A DNA stretch of 64,000 nucleotides from Serripes groenlandicus (Eukaryota; Mollusca; Bivalvia; Cardiida; Cardiidae): contig JASEVX010000013.1 of assembly GCA_031761405.1 (NCBI GenBank), positions 54,675,136 to 54,739,135 on the forward strand. Reading direction: 5' to 3'. Every line of letters starts with the position of its first letter. The first letter of the stretch is position 1. Both the position numbers and the translations under genes were made by a program. The notes below the pieces were generated by a model. That model ran no database searches. It was not told the DNA's origin and saw only the letters and a list, made by a program, of their open reading frames with translations. This document shows, piece by piece, positions 12,448 to 23,587 of the stretch.

Positions 12448-13189
12448 AGTCGTTTGTACAACTCGATCGGGGATCGAACACGGACATCACACTCAATCTA
12501 AACATTACGCCGCTAATATAGTGTGTGCCGGTTGTGTGAAGTGAGGCAAGTGACGGAACGTCAAATCATTCCAAAGGGAGTTCACTCTATTTACAATGCA
12601 AAATAATGTAAACGGAGTTATCGTTTGTTGATGGCAAGCAGTCCATTTCTTTTGATGTTCCATATTTATTGTCATTTCTTTCTTTTTCTTTTGTGTTATC
12701 TTTTGTTGTAATTATAATTTGTAAGTGATTAAGATCGGACTATGAACTTGAATAACCTGTTTGTTGCCGTTGATTATTAGTCGATATGTTATAAAATTCG
12801 CACGTGAAAACATGTGGAAACAATTCACCTAAAGGACATGATCGCCAATAGGAAAATTTCGATTCATGAAAATGTTCAGTCGCCGTGATAAAACTGAAAT
12901 ATTGTTGAAACATGTTGTTATCCAGACGGCAACTATTCACTTAGTAAAGGAAAGTCAAATTATGAAAAGCTGTAGTCACAATACCCGATGAATGAACATG
13001 ATCCCTAAACATAGGATAATTTAAATACGTCATTTCGACGTCATTTGGTGTCAATAACACTCGCATTCTTGTCTTTTGAGGGCCTTGACATCAGAGATAT
13101 CATATTCCAATTTTTAAGGATATTGGATAATATCGATAATGTATCTATAATGGTATGGAACTCCCTTTGAACCGCAATATTATAAATAT
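12448..13189. other. No gene; decayed SINE pieces
   Basis: A minus-strand B-box-like fragment lies near 12465-12490 (ggggatcgaacacgga). A plus-strand SINE tail (tcgccgtgataaaactgaaa) lies at about 12878-12910. The rest is unremarkable AT-rich sequence. Confidence 0.45.
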
Positions 13190-13355
13190 CAAATGCTAGA
13201 AAACTTATAGCGAGCAATCTTTCCTTTTGCCACAATGCTTTCAATTTTATTCAATTATTGTACCTTCGTTTACAGTAAATAATGAAGTTATAACATAGCT
13301 GTTTACGAAGTCGTCTGCTGCAGATTTGTTGTAGGTGGGAAAATTACAAACGTCA
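13190..13355. mobile_element. TTAA-MITE, decayed copy
   Basis: Mirrored core gagcaatctttccttttgcc plus the outer piece gtcgtctgctgcagattt and gtgggaaaatta at the right edge. Confidence 0.6.
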
Positions 13356-13429
13356 TGCATCTTCCACCAATAGGCTAAACGTGTGCAAAGGTATCTAGAA
13401 CGTTGCCTATGGTTGCGTTATTGATTGTT

Positions 13430-13690
13430 TGGCCTTTTACGTCGCTTTCAAACATTTTTTCAGTTATTTCACAGCGTTTTCGGGGTAATTGTACCAGTCC
13501 AACTGGTATATTTATCCTGTTACCAGCCAGTCTGTCGTAATGCTTAACCCCGCAACATTGAGCACCACAGAGGGCAGCCATTACTACCATTGTGTAAGTC
13601 TTTGGTATGACTTGGCCGGGGATCGAACTCACGACCTCCCGCACCCGAGCCGGAAGACGCTCTACCGCTACACCATTGTGACGGTACGTT
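13430..13690 (-). mobile_element. SINE family C, nearly full length
   Basis: Minus-strand tRNA-like head at the right (B box as ggggatcgaactcacgacc; A-box side gacgctctaccgctacacca). The body contains the single-copy ancestor of the 41-bp unit (gtcgtaatgcttaacccc) and the tail (acgtcgctttcaaac) is at the left. Two similar 10-mers, tgtcgtaatg and cagccattac, lie 42 bp apart here. Confidence 0.8.
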
Positions 13691-13734
13691 GCCTTGGGTG
13701 AATGGTGAATAGATTGCTGGTGTGATGGAGTCTT

Positions 13735-16014
13735 GAAGCATATTTGTGAATCAGCGACTAAATACGGATGAGAACGGCGTTGACCCTTTCCTACATACAT
13801 ACAACAATTGATGAATCAGCGACTAAATACGGCTGAGAACGGCGTTGACCCTTTCCTACATACATACAACACATTGATGAATCAGCGACTAAATACGGCT
13901 GAGAACGGCGTTGACCCTTTCCTACATACATACAACACATTGATGAATCAGAGACTAAATACGGCTGAGAACGGCGTTGACCCTTTCCTACATACATACA
14001 ACACATTGATGAATCAGCGACTAAATACGGATGAGAACGGCGTTGACCCTTTCCTACATACATACAACACATTGATGAATCAGAGACTAAATACGGATGA
14101 GAACGGCGTTGACCCTTTCCTACATACATACAACACATTGATGAATCCGAGACTAAATACGGCTGAGAACGGCGTTGACCCTTTCCTACATACATACAAC
14201 ACATTGATGAATCAGAGACTAAATACGGCTGAGAACGGCGTTGACCCTTTCCTACATACATACAACAATTGTTGGTGTGATGGAGTCTTGAAGCATATTG
14301 ACAGGTGAATCAGAGACTAAATACGGATGAGAACGGCGTTGACCCTTTCCTACATACATACAACACATTGATGAATCAGAGACTAAATACGGATGAGAAC
14401 GGCGTTGACCCTTTCCTACATACATACAACACATTGATGAATCAGAGACTAAATACGGATGAGAACGGCGTTGACCCTTTCCTACATACATACAACAATT
14501 GTTGGTGTGATGGAGTCTTGAAGCATATTGACAGGTGAATCAGAGACTAAATACGGATGAGAACGGCGTTGACCCTTTCCTACATACATACAACACATTG
14601 ATGAATCAGAGACTAAATACGGATGAGAACGGCGTTGACCCTTTCCTACATACATACAACACATTGATGAATCAGAGACTAAATACGGCTGAGAACGGCG
14701 TTGACCCTTTCCTACATACATACAACACATTGGTGAATCAACGACTAAATACGGCTGAGAACGGCGTTAACCCTTTCCTACATACATACAACAATTGTTG
14801 GTGTGATGGAGTCTTGAAGCATATTGACAGGTGAATCAGAGACTAAATACGGATGAGAACGGCGTTAACCCTTTCCTACATACATACAACACATTGGTGA
14901 ATCAGCGACTAAATACGGATGAGAACGGCGTTAACCCTTTCCTACATACATACAACACATTGGTGAATCAGCGACTAAATACGGCTGAGAACGGCATTGA
15001 CCCTTTCCTACATACATACAACACATTGATGAATCAGCGACTAAATACGGCTGAGAACGGCGTTGACCCTTTCCTACATACATACAACACATTGATGAAT
15101 CAGCGACTAAATACGGATGAGAACGGCGTTAACCCTTTCCTACATACATACAACACATTGGTGAATCAGCGACTAAATACGGCTGAGAACGGCGTTGACC
15201 CTTTCCTACATACATACAACACATTGATGAATCAGCGACTAAATACGGCTGAGAACGGCGTTGACCCTTTCCTACATACATACAACACATTGATGAATCA
15301 GCGACTAAATACGGCTGAGAACGGCGTTGACCCTTTCCTACATACATACAACACATTGATGAATCAGCGACTAAATACGTCTGAGAACGGCGTTGACCCT
15401 TTCCTACATACATACAACACATTGGTGAATCAGCGACTAAATACGGCTGAGAACGGCGTTAACCCTTTCCTACATACATACAACACATTGGTGAATCAGC
15501 GACTAAATACGGCTGAGAACGGCGTTAACCCTTTCCTACATACATACAACACATTGACGAATCAGCGACTAAATACGGCTGAGAACGGCGTTAACCCTTT
15601 CCTACATACATACAACACATTGGTGAATCAGCGACTAAATACGGCTGAGAATGGCGTTGACCCTTTCCTACATACATACAACACATTGGTGAATCAGCGA
15701 CTAAATACGGCTGAGAACGGCGTTAACCCTTTCCTACATACATACAACACATTGATGAACCAGCGACTAAATACGGATGAGAACGGCGTTAACCCTTTCC
15801 TACATACATACAACACATTGATGAATCAGCGACTAAATACGGCTGAGAACGTCGTTAACCCTTTCCTACATACATACAACACATTGATGAACCAGCGACT
15901 AAATACGGATGAGAACGGCGTTGACCCTTTCCTACATACATACAACACATTGATGAACCAGCGACTAAATACGGCTGAGAACGGCGTTGACCCTTTCCTA
16001 CATACATACAACAA
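13735..16014. repeat. 66-bp tandem array (about 34 units) with longer composite units
   Basis: Unit: aatcagcgactaaatacggc, then tgagaacggcgttgaccc, then tttcctacatacatacaac. A 40-bp spacer (gttggtgtgatggagtcttg...) that also occurs left of the array recurs at about 14271, 14501 and 14797, giving composite units of 230 and 296 bp. The gttaaccctttcctacatac part resembles the end of the TTAA-MITE. Since 66 = 22 codons, long frames run on both strands, including a 395-codon one; I do not consider them genes. Confidence 0.93.
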
Positions 16015-16279
16015 TTGAGCCGTCCCGCGATAAAACCTACATTGTGGACTCTGCGTAAAGTATCGACCCGTATCAGCATAAGCATGCCGCGCAGGCTTAT
16101 CCGGATATACACTTTTCTCCCCCTGTGTATTTTTTGTTTCAGGAATCATTACTCTATACCTCTGTCCCAATGAGACGGAATGTCTCGGCCCGGATCAGTC
16201 TGCGCGGACTGCGCAGGCTGATCTGGGTCGATACATTACGCAGATGCCATAATGTTGGTTATCTCGCGGGACGGCTCAA
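16015..16279. mobile_element. MITE with terminal inverted repeats, intact
   Basis: Starts TTGAGCCGTCCCGCGA and ends with its reverse complement TCGCGGGACGGCTCAA. The similarity between ends continues inward for 60 or more bases (ctgcgtaaagtatcgaccc versus gggtcgatacattacgcag). It abuts the last unit of the 66-bp array exactly. No coding capacity. Related copies lie at 3565-3790 and 21592-21836. Confidence 0.88.
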
Positions 16280-16329
16280 TGCTGCATCAGACGACTTTGA
16301 AAAAAGTCATTCAAAACATTAAAACCTCT

Positions 16330-16480
16330 ATAAATGAGGGGGTAATTATGTAGATAAAGTAGAAAACATTGTAGCATAAGAATACATAGCTTATTATGAG
16401 CAATTTCTCCTTTTGAAAAACTGTTTTCAAAAAACGTAAGCTGCCGATCCATCAGGAACGGAAAGGATTAAGCCTAACCA
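16330..16480. mobile_element. TTAA-MITE, partial
   Basis: Contains gaaaacattgtagcataag and the core gagcaatttctccttttg; the right part ends in a decayed ggaaaggatta. Confidence 0.6.
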
Positions 16481-17279
16481 ATATCCATCAACGCATATAT
16501 AATATTTATAAAATAATCAAGAAAGACAAATGTGTTTGTGATGAAAACTGAACTTTTCTAAAAACCAAGTAATGAATAGATAAGCGGGTTGCCTGCTGCA
16601 GAATCGACAAAATAGGTCTATATATATGTGGAAAAGGGTTAATTACTGTATGTAAATATATTAAATCATGTTTTAAATGGAACAGAAGTGAAAAATATAC
16701 ATCTTATGTTATTTCATAAATAATACATGTGATATTGCTAAAGACATGAATGAAATAAAAGAGAAAAAAAAATATACATTTCGTTCAACTGTGTTTTTTA
16801 TACCCCTTTTTTTTATACCATTTATCCGTTGATTATTTTTTGAATTGGCTTCAAAGTTGGCTCAAAATTTTGGCTTTACCTTTTTATTTTGGCTCCTTTT
16901 TTTTCTATTTTGCGAAAGTGTTGGCGAAAGAAAAAAAATAGCCAGGGGAGGCCCTGATTAATATGTTTATAAAAAATAATTGCCGCTTACAGGAACTAAA
17001 TAAAATGTCATACAGTATCTTTTGTCTGGCTACTTATTCCTCTTGATGTCCCCCCCTAGAAACAGGGTAGCCTCACTACTTTTATGTCAATGTAACTTTA
17101 TGAATGACGCCAGGGCAGAGTGTCATTAATTAAGACATGATTCTAGGCAAAACCAACTTCAAGATCACAGGCCTAAGTGTATGTTAGTTATAAGGGTATT
17201 CATTAACATTTATATGGTGATATAACGATACAAACAAACGATTCGTTAATAAGACAAGCTACAACATATCAAAGGAATC
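16481..17279. other. No gene seen
   Basis: AT-rich sequence with T-runs around 16800-16930 (repeated ttggctc...tttt words); no recognised gene or element. Confidence 0.45.
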
Positions 17280-17475
17280 TGCCGTGGCCGATAGGTTAGC
17301 GTCTGGGATTTGGAACCGGGCGTCCCGGGTTTGACCCCCAGTCGCGGCTCGTCGGACATGGTAGAGTGCCCTTGGGCAAGGCTCATTTCCCAACGTAGTA
17401 CTGATTTGTTTACCAAGGGATCCTAAACACGTGAACTGTCGCCGTGATATAACTGAACTAATGTTGAAAACGGAT
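17280..17475 (+). mobile_element. SINE family B, plus orientation
   Basis: The head gccgtggccgataggttagc has an A-box-like part, followed by cgggtttgacccccagtcgc (B-box-like). The 3' tail tcgccgtgatataactgaac is followed by ttgaaaacgg. Confidence 0.78.
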
Positions 17476-17884
17476 TAAAACAAAGCAACAGATCTTTTTT
17501 TTTTAAATAAACATTGTATATATGAAATGGTGCACAAACTGTTGTTGATAAGAAATGAAAAGCATAATCCTAACATCAAACATCCAAGTAGTCTGATTTT
17601 TATCTACACATATCTTTTGTTTCATAACAACCACATGGACATTAAATTAGAATGGATTGCATTTTGTTGGATATAAACTATAGATTTACATTATTGGCCG
17701 GTGGCTTAAATATATCAATAACGTCTTTTTTAATCAGAACTTGAACAACGACCTCGTGGTTGAAAGGTCCTAGGTTTGAAACCCATAGTCATCGGGGACA
17801 GTCTCAGGGATTTTCCAACTTGACTCCTGGTTTGAATATTCTAATATATGTTGTAAGAGCTTCATAATCGGTGTAAAATAAACA

Positions 17885-18107
17885 GACCTAATCCTTTCCT
17901 ACATACAACAAATCTGCAGCAGACGACTTTGAAATCTTCTGGAGAAATACATGGACATTTCTTCAAATGAAAGTGTAGAGTTGAAATATTGTGACAAACG
18001 TAGAATTCACTCATTATGAGCAATTTTTCATTTCGGATTTATTTATTTCAAAAGTCGTCTGCCACAGATGCGCCAGGATGTGTCTGCAAGTGGGAAAGGG
18101 TTTAAAA
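17885..18107. mobile_element. TTAA-MITE, near full length
   Basis: The left end ctttcctacatacaacaaat, then ctgcagcagacgac, mirrors the right end gtctgcaagtgggaaaggg. The core is cattatgagcaatttttc. Flanking TTAA is decayed (ctaat / gttta). Confidence 0.75.
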
Positions 18108-18109
18108 AA

Positions 18110-18262
18110 TATGTATAAGTGGCGAGTTCGAACCCTAGCTCGGCCAACATTCCTTCCGACGTTTGACAAAATTCAACGCGACAAGCGTCGTTCGTTTTCC
18201 ACCAATGGGCTAATAGTCAATGGGGAAAAGCAGCCATCTGCAATTTACACCGAATAAACGTG
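18110..18262 (+). mobile_element. SINE family A, 5'-truncated, abutting the MITE
   Basis: B-box-like gagttcgaaccctagctcgg, then the family-A body (tcaacgcgacaagcgtcgtt, caccaatgggctaa, ggggaaaagcagccatctg). The tail is missing. Confidence 0.65.
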
Positions 18263-18414
18263 TTTGAAGCTCCGTGGTCTTGTGTATGGCCATCGGAGCA
18301 TCTCGTCTAAACTCGTACATTTGGTTTCGTAAAAATTCGAGTTAAATGACGTCTTAACTCGCAGATCATCGCTTTTCGTAAATAGCCGAGTGGATGCTGT
18401 ACAGTAGAAACTCT

Positions 18415-21400
18415 TTATTTGTAACAGTCGTCATCTGGCGACTATTTGGCAGACGATGTTTGTAAATACGACGGGTTCAGTCGTCATCTGGCGACTCTTT
18501 GGCAGACGACGTTTGTAAATACGACGGGTAAAATTGAAACAGTCGTCACCTGGTGACTCTTTAGTGGACGACGTTTGTAAATGCGACGGGTAATGTTGAT
18601 ACAGTCGTCATCTGGCGACTCTTTAGCAGACGACGTTTGTAAATACGACGGGTAAAATTGATACAGTAGTCAACTGGTGACTCTTTAGCAGACGACGTTT
18701 GATAATACGACGGGTACAATTGATACAGTCGTCATCTGGCGACTCTTTAGCAGACGACGTTTGTAAATACGACGGGTACAATTGATACAGTCGTCATCTG
18801 GCGACTCTTTAGCAGACGACTTTTGTAAATACGACGAGTACAATTGATACAGTCGTCATCTGGCGACTCTTTAGCAGACGACGTTTGTTAATACGACGGG
18901 TACAATTGATACAGTCGTCATCTGGCGACTCTTTATCAGACGACGTTTGTGAATACGACGGGTAAAATTGATACAGTCGTCAACTGGTGACTCTTTAGCA
19001 GACGACGTTTGTAAATACGACGAGTACAATTGATACCGCGTCATCTGGCGACTCTTTAGCAGACGACGTTAGTAAATACGACGGGTACAATCGATACAGT
19101 CGTCAACGGGCGACTCTTTAGCAGATGACGTTTGTAAATACGAAGGGTACAATTCATGCGGTCGTCATCTGGCAACTCTTAAGCAGACAACGTTTGTAAA
19201 TACGACGGGTAAAATTGAAACAGTCGTCATCTGGCGACTCTTTAGCAGACGACGTTTGTAAATACGACAGGTAAAATTGATACAGTCGTGATCTGGGGAC
19301 TCTTTAGCAGACGACGTTTATAAATACGACATGTACAATTGATACAGTCGTCATATGGCGACTCTTTAGCAGACAACGTTTGTAAATACGACGGGTCAAA
19401 TTGATAGAGTCGTCATCTGGCGACTCTTTAGCAGAAGACGTTTCTTAATACGACTGTTAATATTAATACAGTCGTCCACCGGCTTCTTTTTAGCAGACGA
19501 CTTTTGTAAATACGACGGATGATATTGATACAGCCGTCATCTGGCGACTCCTTAGCAGACGACGTTTGAAAATAAGACGTGTCAAATTGATACAGTCGTC
19601 ATCTGACGACTCTTTAGCAGAAGACGTTTGTTAATACGACGGTTAATATTGATACAATCGTCATCTAGCGACTCTTTAGCAGACGACGTTTGTAAATACG
19701 ACGTGTACAATTGATACAGTCGTCCTCTGGCTTCTTTTTAGCAGACGACTTCTGTAAATACGACGGGTAATATTGATACAGTCGTCATCTGAAAATACGA
19801 CGGGTCAAATTGATACAGTCGTCATCTGGCGACTCTTAGCAGACGACGCTTGTAAATGCGACGGGTAATGTTGATACAGTCGTCATCTGGCGACTCTTTA
19901 GCAGACGACGTTTGTAAATACGACGGGTAAAATTGATACAGTCGTCAACTGGTGACTCTTTAGCAGACGACGTTTGATAATACGACGGGTACAATTGATA
20001 CATTCGTCATCTGGCGACTCTTTATCAGACGACGTTTGTGAATACGACGGGTAAAATTGATACAGTCGTCAACTGGTGACTCTTTAGCAGACGACGTTTG
20101 TAAATACGACGAGTACAATTGATACAGTCGTCATCTGGCGACTCGTTAGCAGACGACGTTTGTAAATACGACGGGTACAATCGATACAGTCGTCAACTGG
20201 CGACTCTTTAGCAGACGACGTTTGTAAATACGACGGGTAACATTGATACAGTCGTCATCTGACGACTCTTTAGTAGACGACGTTTGTAAATACGACGGGT
20301 AATATTGATACAGTCGACATCTGACAACTCATTAGCAGACGACGTTTGTAAATACGACGGGTACAATTGATAGAGTCGTCATCTTGCGACTCTTTAGCAG
20401 AAGACGTTTGTTAATAGGACGGGCAATATTAATACAGTCGTCCACTGGCTTCTCTTTAGCAGACAACTTTTGTAAATACGACGAGTAATATTGATACAGT
20501 CGCCATCCGACGAATCTTTAGCAGATCACGTTTGTAAATACGACGTGTACAATTGATACAGTCGTCATCTGGCGACTTTTTAGCAGACGACGTTTGTAAA
20601 TACGACGGGTAAAATTGAAACAGTCGTCATCTAATACAACGGGTAAAATAGAAACAGTCGTCATCTGACGACTCTTTAGCAGACGACGTTTGTAAATACC
20701 ACGGGTAAAATAGAAACAGTCGTCATCTGACGACTCTTTAGCAGACGATGTTTGTAAATACGAAGGGTACAATTGATACAGTCGTCATCTGGCGACTCTT
20801 TAGCAGACGACGTTTGTAAATACGATGGGTACAATTGATACAGTCGTCATCTGACGACTATTTCGCAGACGATGTTTGTAAATACGACGGGTACAATTGA
20901 TACAGTCGTCATCTGACGACTATTTCGCAGACAATGTTTGTAAATACGACGGGTTCAATTGATACAGTCGTCATCTGGCGCCTCTTTAGCAGACGACGTT
21001 TGTAAATACGAAGGGTACAATTGATACAGTCGTCATCTGGCGCCTCTTTAGCAGACGACGTTTGTAAATACGACGGGTAATATTGATAGAATCGTCATCT
21101 GGCGACTCTTTAGCAGAAGACGTTTGTTAATACGACGGGTATTATCAAAACAGTCGTACACTGGCTTCTCTTTAGCAGACGACGTTTGTAAATACGACGA
21201 GTAATATTGATACAGTCGTCATCTGTAAATACGACGGAATGTATATTGTTTTATGGCGCATCGACAGCTAAGGTCATTTAGCGCGCAATTAAATTTAATT
21301 ATTCATGATCCCTGGGTAAATACGACGGGTCAAATTGACACAGTCGTCATCTGGCGACTCTTAAGCAGACGACGTTTGTAAATACGACGGGTAATAGTTA

Positions 21401-21490
21401 TAGTCGTCATCTGGCGACTCTTAAGCAGACGACGTTTGTTAATACGACGAGTAATATTGATACAGTCGTCATCTGTAAATACGACGGGAA
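18415..21490. repeat. 62-bp tandem array (about 49 units)
   Basis: Unit: tacagtcgtcatctggcgac, then tctttagcagacgacgtttg, then taaatacgacgggtacaatt. Period measured at 18724/18786. Units vary in length and include truncated hybrids (for example near 19790 and 20630). Each unit carries a small imperfect palindrome (gtcgtcatctggcgac). The origin of the unit is not recognised. Confidence 0.94.
21234..21316 (-). mobile_element. SINE family B fragment inside the 62-bp array
   Basis: About 80 bases (gcgcatcgacagctaaggtc ... attcatgatccctgggtaaa) identical in type to the tail half of the SINE at 35905-36128, bounded on both sides by array sequence (aatacgacgg). Confidence 0.72.
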
Positions 21491-21591
21491 TCAGATCGAA
21501 GCTTTGAATCCCTTTTACCACAATACAGTTTTCAAAAATATAAATCCAAGGACCCTTTTCCAAAGATAGAAAAATGGTTTCCCTCGCAGAA

Positions 21592-21836
21592 TATGTGAAC
21601 CGTCCCGCTAGAAAATCAACATAATGGATTCTGCGTAAAGTATCCACCGGATCAGCCTAAGCATGCAGCGCAGGCTAACACGGACATACACCTTTCGTCT
21701 CCTGTGTTTCAGGACTTGTTACTCTATAGCTCTATCCCCCCCCCCCCCCCGAGACGGAATGTGTCGGCCCAGATTAGCCTGCGCGGGCTGATCTGGGTCG
21801 ATACATTACGCAGAATCCGTTGCGTTAGTTTTATCT
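21592..21836. mobile_element. MITE, third copy of the 16015-16279 family
   Basis: Left end gaaccgtcccgctag, interior ggatcagcctaagcatgcag, and right half ctgatctgggtcgatacatt. It carries a C homopolymer of about 16 bases near 21737-21752. The right terminal repeat is lost. Confidence 0.75.
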
Positions 21837-21837
21837 T

Positions 21838-22085
21838 CGAACCGCTGTTTAATCCAGGGGTTGTGCGTTTGAATCCAGACTTGACCATTTATTCTTTCCG
21901 ATGATATAAAACGTCATTGCGACCAGCGTCATTCTTCTTCCGACAGTGGGCCGAATCGTCTATATAAGATGGTAGCCAGTTGTATGGTAAGAATGTTATA
22001 AGGAATACTGTTGCGCGAAAGTCAGGAAACACACTGAACTGGCCGCCGTGATATAACTGAAATACCGTTGACAACGGCATGAAAC
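21838..22085 (+). mobile_element. SINE family A, plus orientation
   Basis: B-box-like gtgcgtttgaatccagac. The body has gcgaccagcgtcattcttc and gtagccagttgtatggtaag, and the tail is cgccgtgatataactgaaat. It lies directly next to the MITE at 21592-21836. Confidence 0.72.
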
Positions 22086-22204
22086 CGACCTTCGGTGTTA
22101 TAGGACATATATAGTATATCCGTCTTAATTACATACAAGTATAGCGAGATATTTGGTCCAAATGGTTCTCGGGAAGTTTCAAAGATGCCTGCGCAATTAG
22201 ATGG

Positions 22205-22465
22205 TTGATTGATTGATTGTATGTTTTTAACGCCGTTTCAACAATTTTTCATTAATATCACGACGTTTCCTGGGTAAATTACCAGTGCTACTGGTTTATT
22301 TATCCTGACACCAGCCAGTCAGCCGTAATGCGAACCCAGCAATCCTGAGCTCCAAGGAGGGCAGCCATTACTACTTGTTTGGAAGTGTCTTTGGTATGAC
22401 CCTGCCGGGGATCGAACCCACGACATCCCGGAATCGAGGAGGACCACTACACATCACCGAGGCGT
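22205..22465 (-). mobile_element. SINE family C with ATTG-type tail
   Basis: Left (3') end is gattgattgattg, then tttaacgccgtttcaac. The body has cagccgtaatgcgaaccc, and a minus-strand B box (ggggatcgaacccacgac) lies at the right. Direct repeats cagccgtaat and cagccattac lie exactly 42 bp apart. Confidence 0.82.
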
Positions 22466-22559
22466 AAAGCGGACATTGTAATCCTGGTGTACTTTAGATC
22501 AGACAGTAAAATTCGCAAGTCTGATCTGTGTTTAAACTCTCTTCTATGAGACCGACGGT

Positions 22560-22685
22560 TTTTGTAAAACATTACGAAAAAGAAGAAATTGCTCATCATG
22601 AGCAATATCTCCTTATGCCATACTGTTTTCAACTACGAGTCAAAAAGAAGACATGTGTCTACACGTGGGAAAGTGTTATTCTTCG
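22560..22685. mobile_element. TTAA-MITE, right half
   Basis: Core gaaattgctcatcatgagca and right end gtctacacgtgggaaagtg. Confidence 0.62.
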
Positions 22686-22849
22686 AGGGCTTCAAAGACG
22701 GTTGCTAGGCTAGAATGTGATCAGATATATAGATAGATATACACATGTATATGTACATGTATTCTTTATTGAGTAACTGTACACAGTTTCTATCTACAAA
22801 CAAATAAATACATTATATATGCATACATTAACAACGTTATGAATGAATG

Positions 22850-23075
22850 ATTTGTTTGTTATGGTGAAGTTTTACGCCGTTTTAAACATTATTTCAGTTA
22901 TATCACGGCGAAAGCTCACTTATTCATGATCCCTGTCTAAACAAAACCAGTTATATGTTAGGAAATGTGCCTTGTCCAATGGCACGCCACAATGACCACA
23001 GTGCCGCGACTGGGGATCGAACCCGGGACGCCCGGCTCCAAATCGCCGACGCCAACCACTAGGCCACGGCGGTTT
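22850..23075 (-). mobile_element. SINE family B, minus orientation
   Basis: The minus-strand head reads gccgtggcctagtggttggc with B box gggttcgatccccagtcgc, both close to a tRNA-like promoter. The left end has the shared tail (acgccgttttaaacatt). A small MITE fragment (tattgagcaaattctccttt) follows at about 23130-23170. Confidence 0.82.
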
Positions 23076-23175
23076 TTCGTAGTGAACAGTTTTGTTCAAT
23101 TTACTAAATGATAAAATAGCTTGTCTTTCACACTTATTGAGCAAATTCTCCTTTTGCCGCATTAGTTTTTATTCT

Positions 23176-23587
23176 TTTCAACGATAACAATTTCATTTAA
23201 ACATAATTCCCTTATTTTGCAAAGATGTGAACATTCGAATATGTCGTTTAACTCGAACAAAACACTCATTCAAATGACATTTTGTGGGAAAAAAAACCAC
23301 ATCGACTTATCCTAGTCTTTACACACTCGCAATTTAGTTCAATCCCCTTAAACCCTTCACAATTACAAACAAATTTAGACTCCTCTGCAGGAGATGACTT
23401 AAAAACATTGTGGGAAAAGGACAGAAATCTGTGACCCTTTATAACCCCTATCAGTAAATCAGAATTGCATTTTGTTGTGGTTTATCATCGATAATGAATA
23501 CATTTAAACCGCGTCTGTCGATTTCGGGTCTCACTGCATCTGCGTAGAGTGAAAACACGGACGAACCTTTGCATTCACACGGTCTCA
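23176..23587. other. 3' flank of the receptor gene
   Basis: Downstream of the TGA on the minus strand; presumably 3' UTR and flank. No polyadenylation signal close to the stop was recognised. Confidence 0.4.

Noticed and set aside
13791..16018. 22-residue-period ORFs, including a 395-codon frame (MNQRLNT-type repeat)
   Set aside because: The 66-bp unit keeps frames open on both strands. Unit differences do not favour synonymous change by eye, and there is no gene context. Transcript evidence would be needed to revive it.
18415..21490. CRISPR-like array
   Set aside because: Units are contiguous, with no unique spacers, in a eukaryotic repeat setting.
22980..23070. Possible functional tRNA genes at good A/B-box sequences (also 36060, 62090)
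   Set aside because: Each is the head of a SINE with family body and tail, and the cloverleaf is not convincing.
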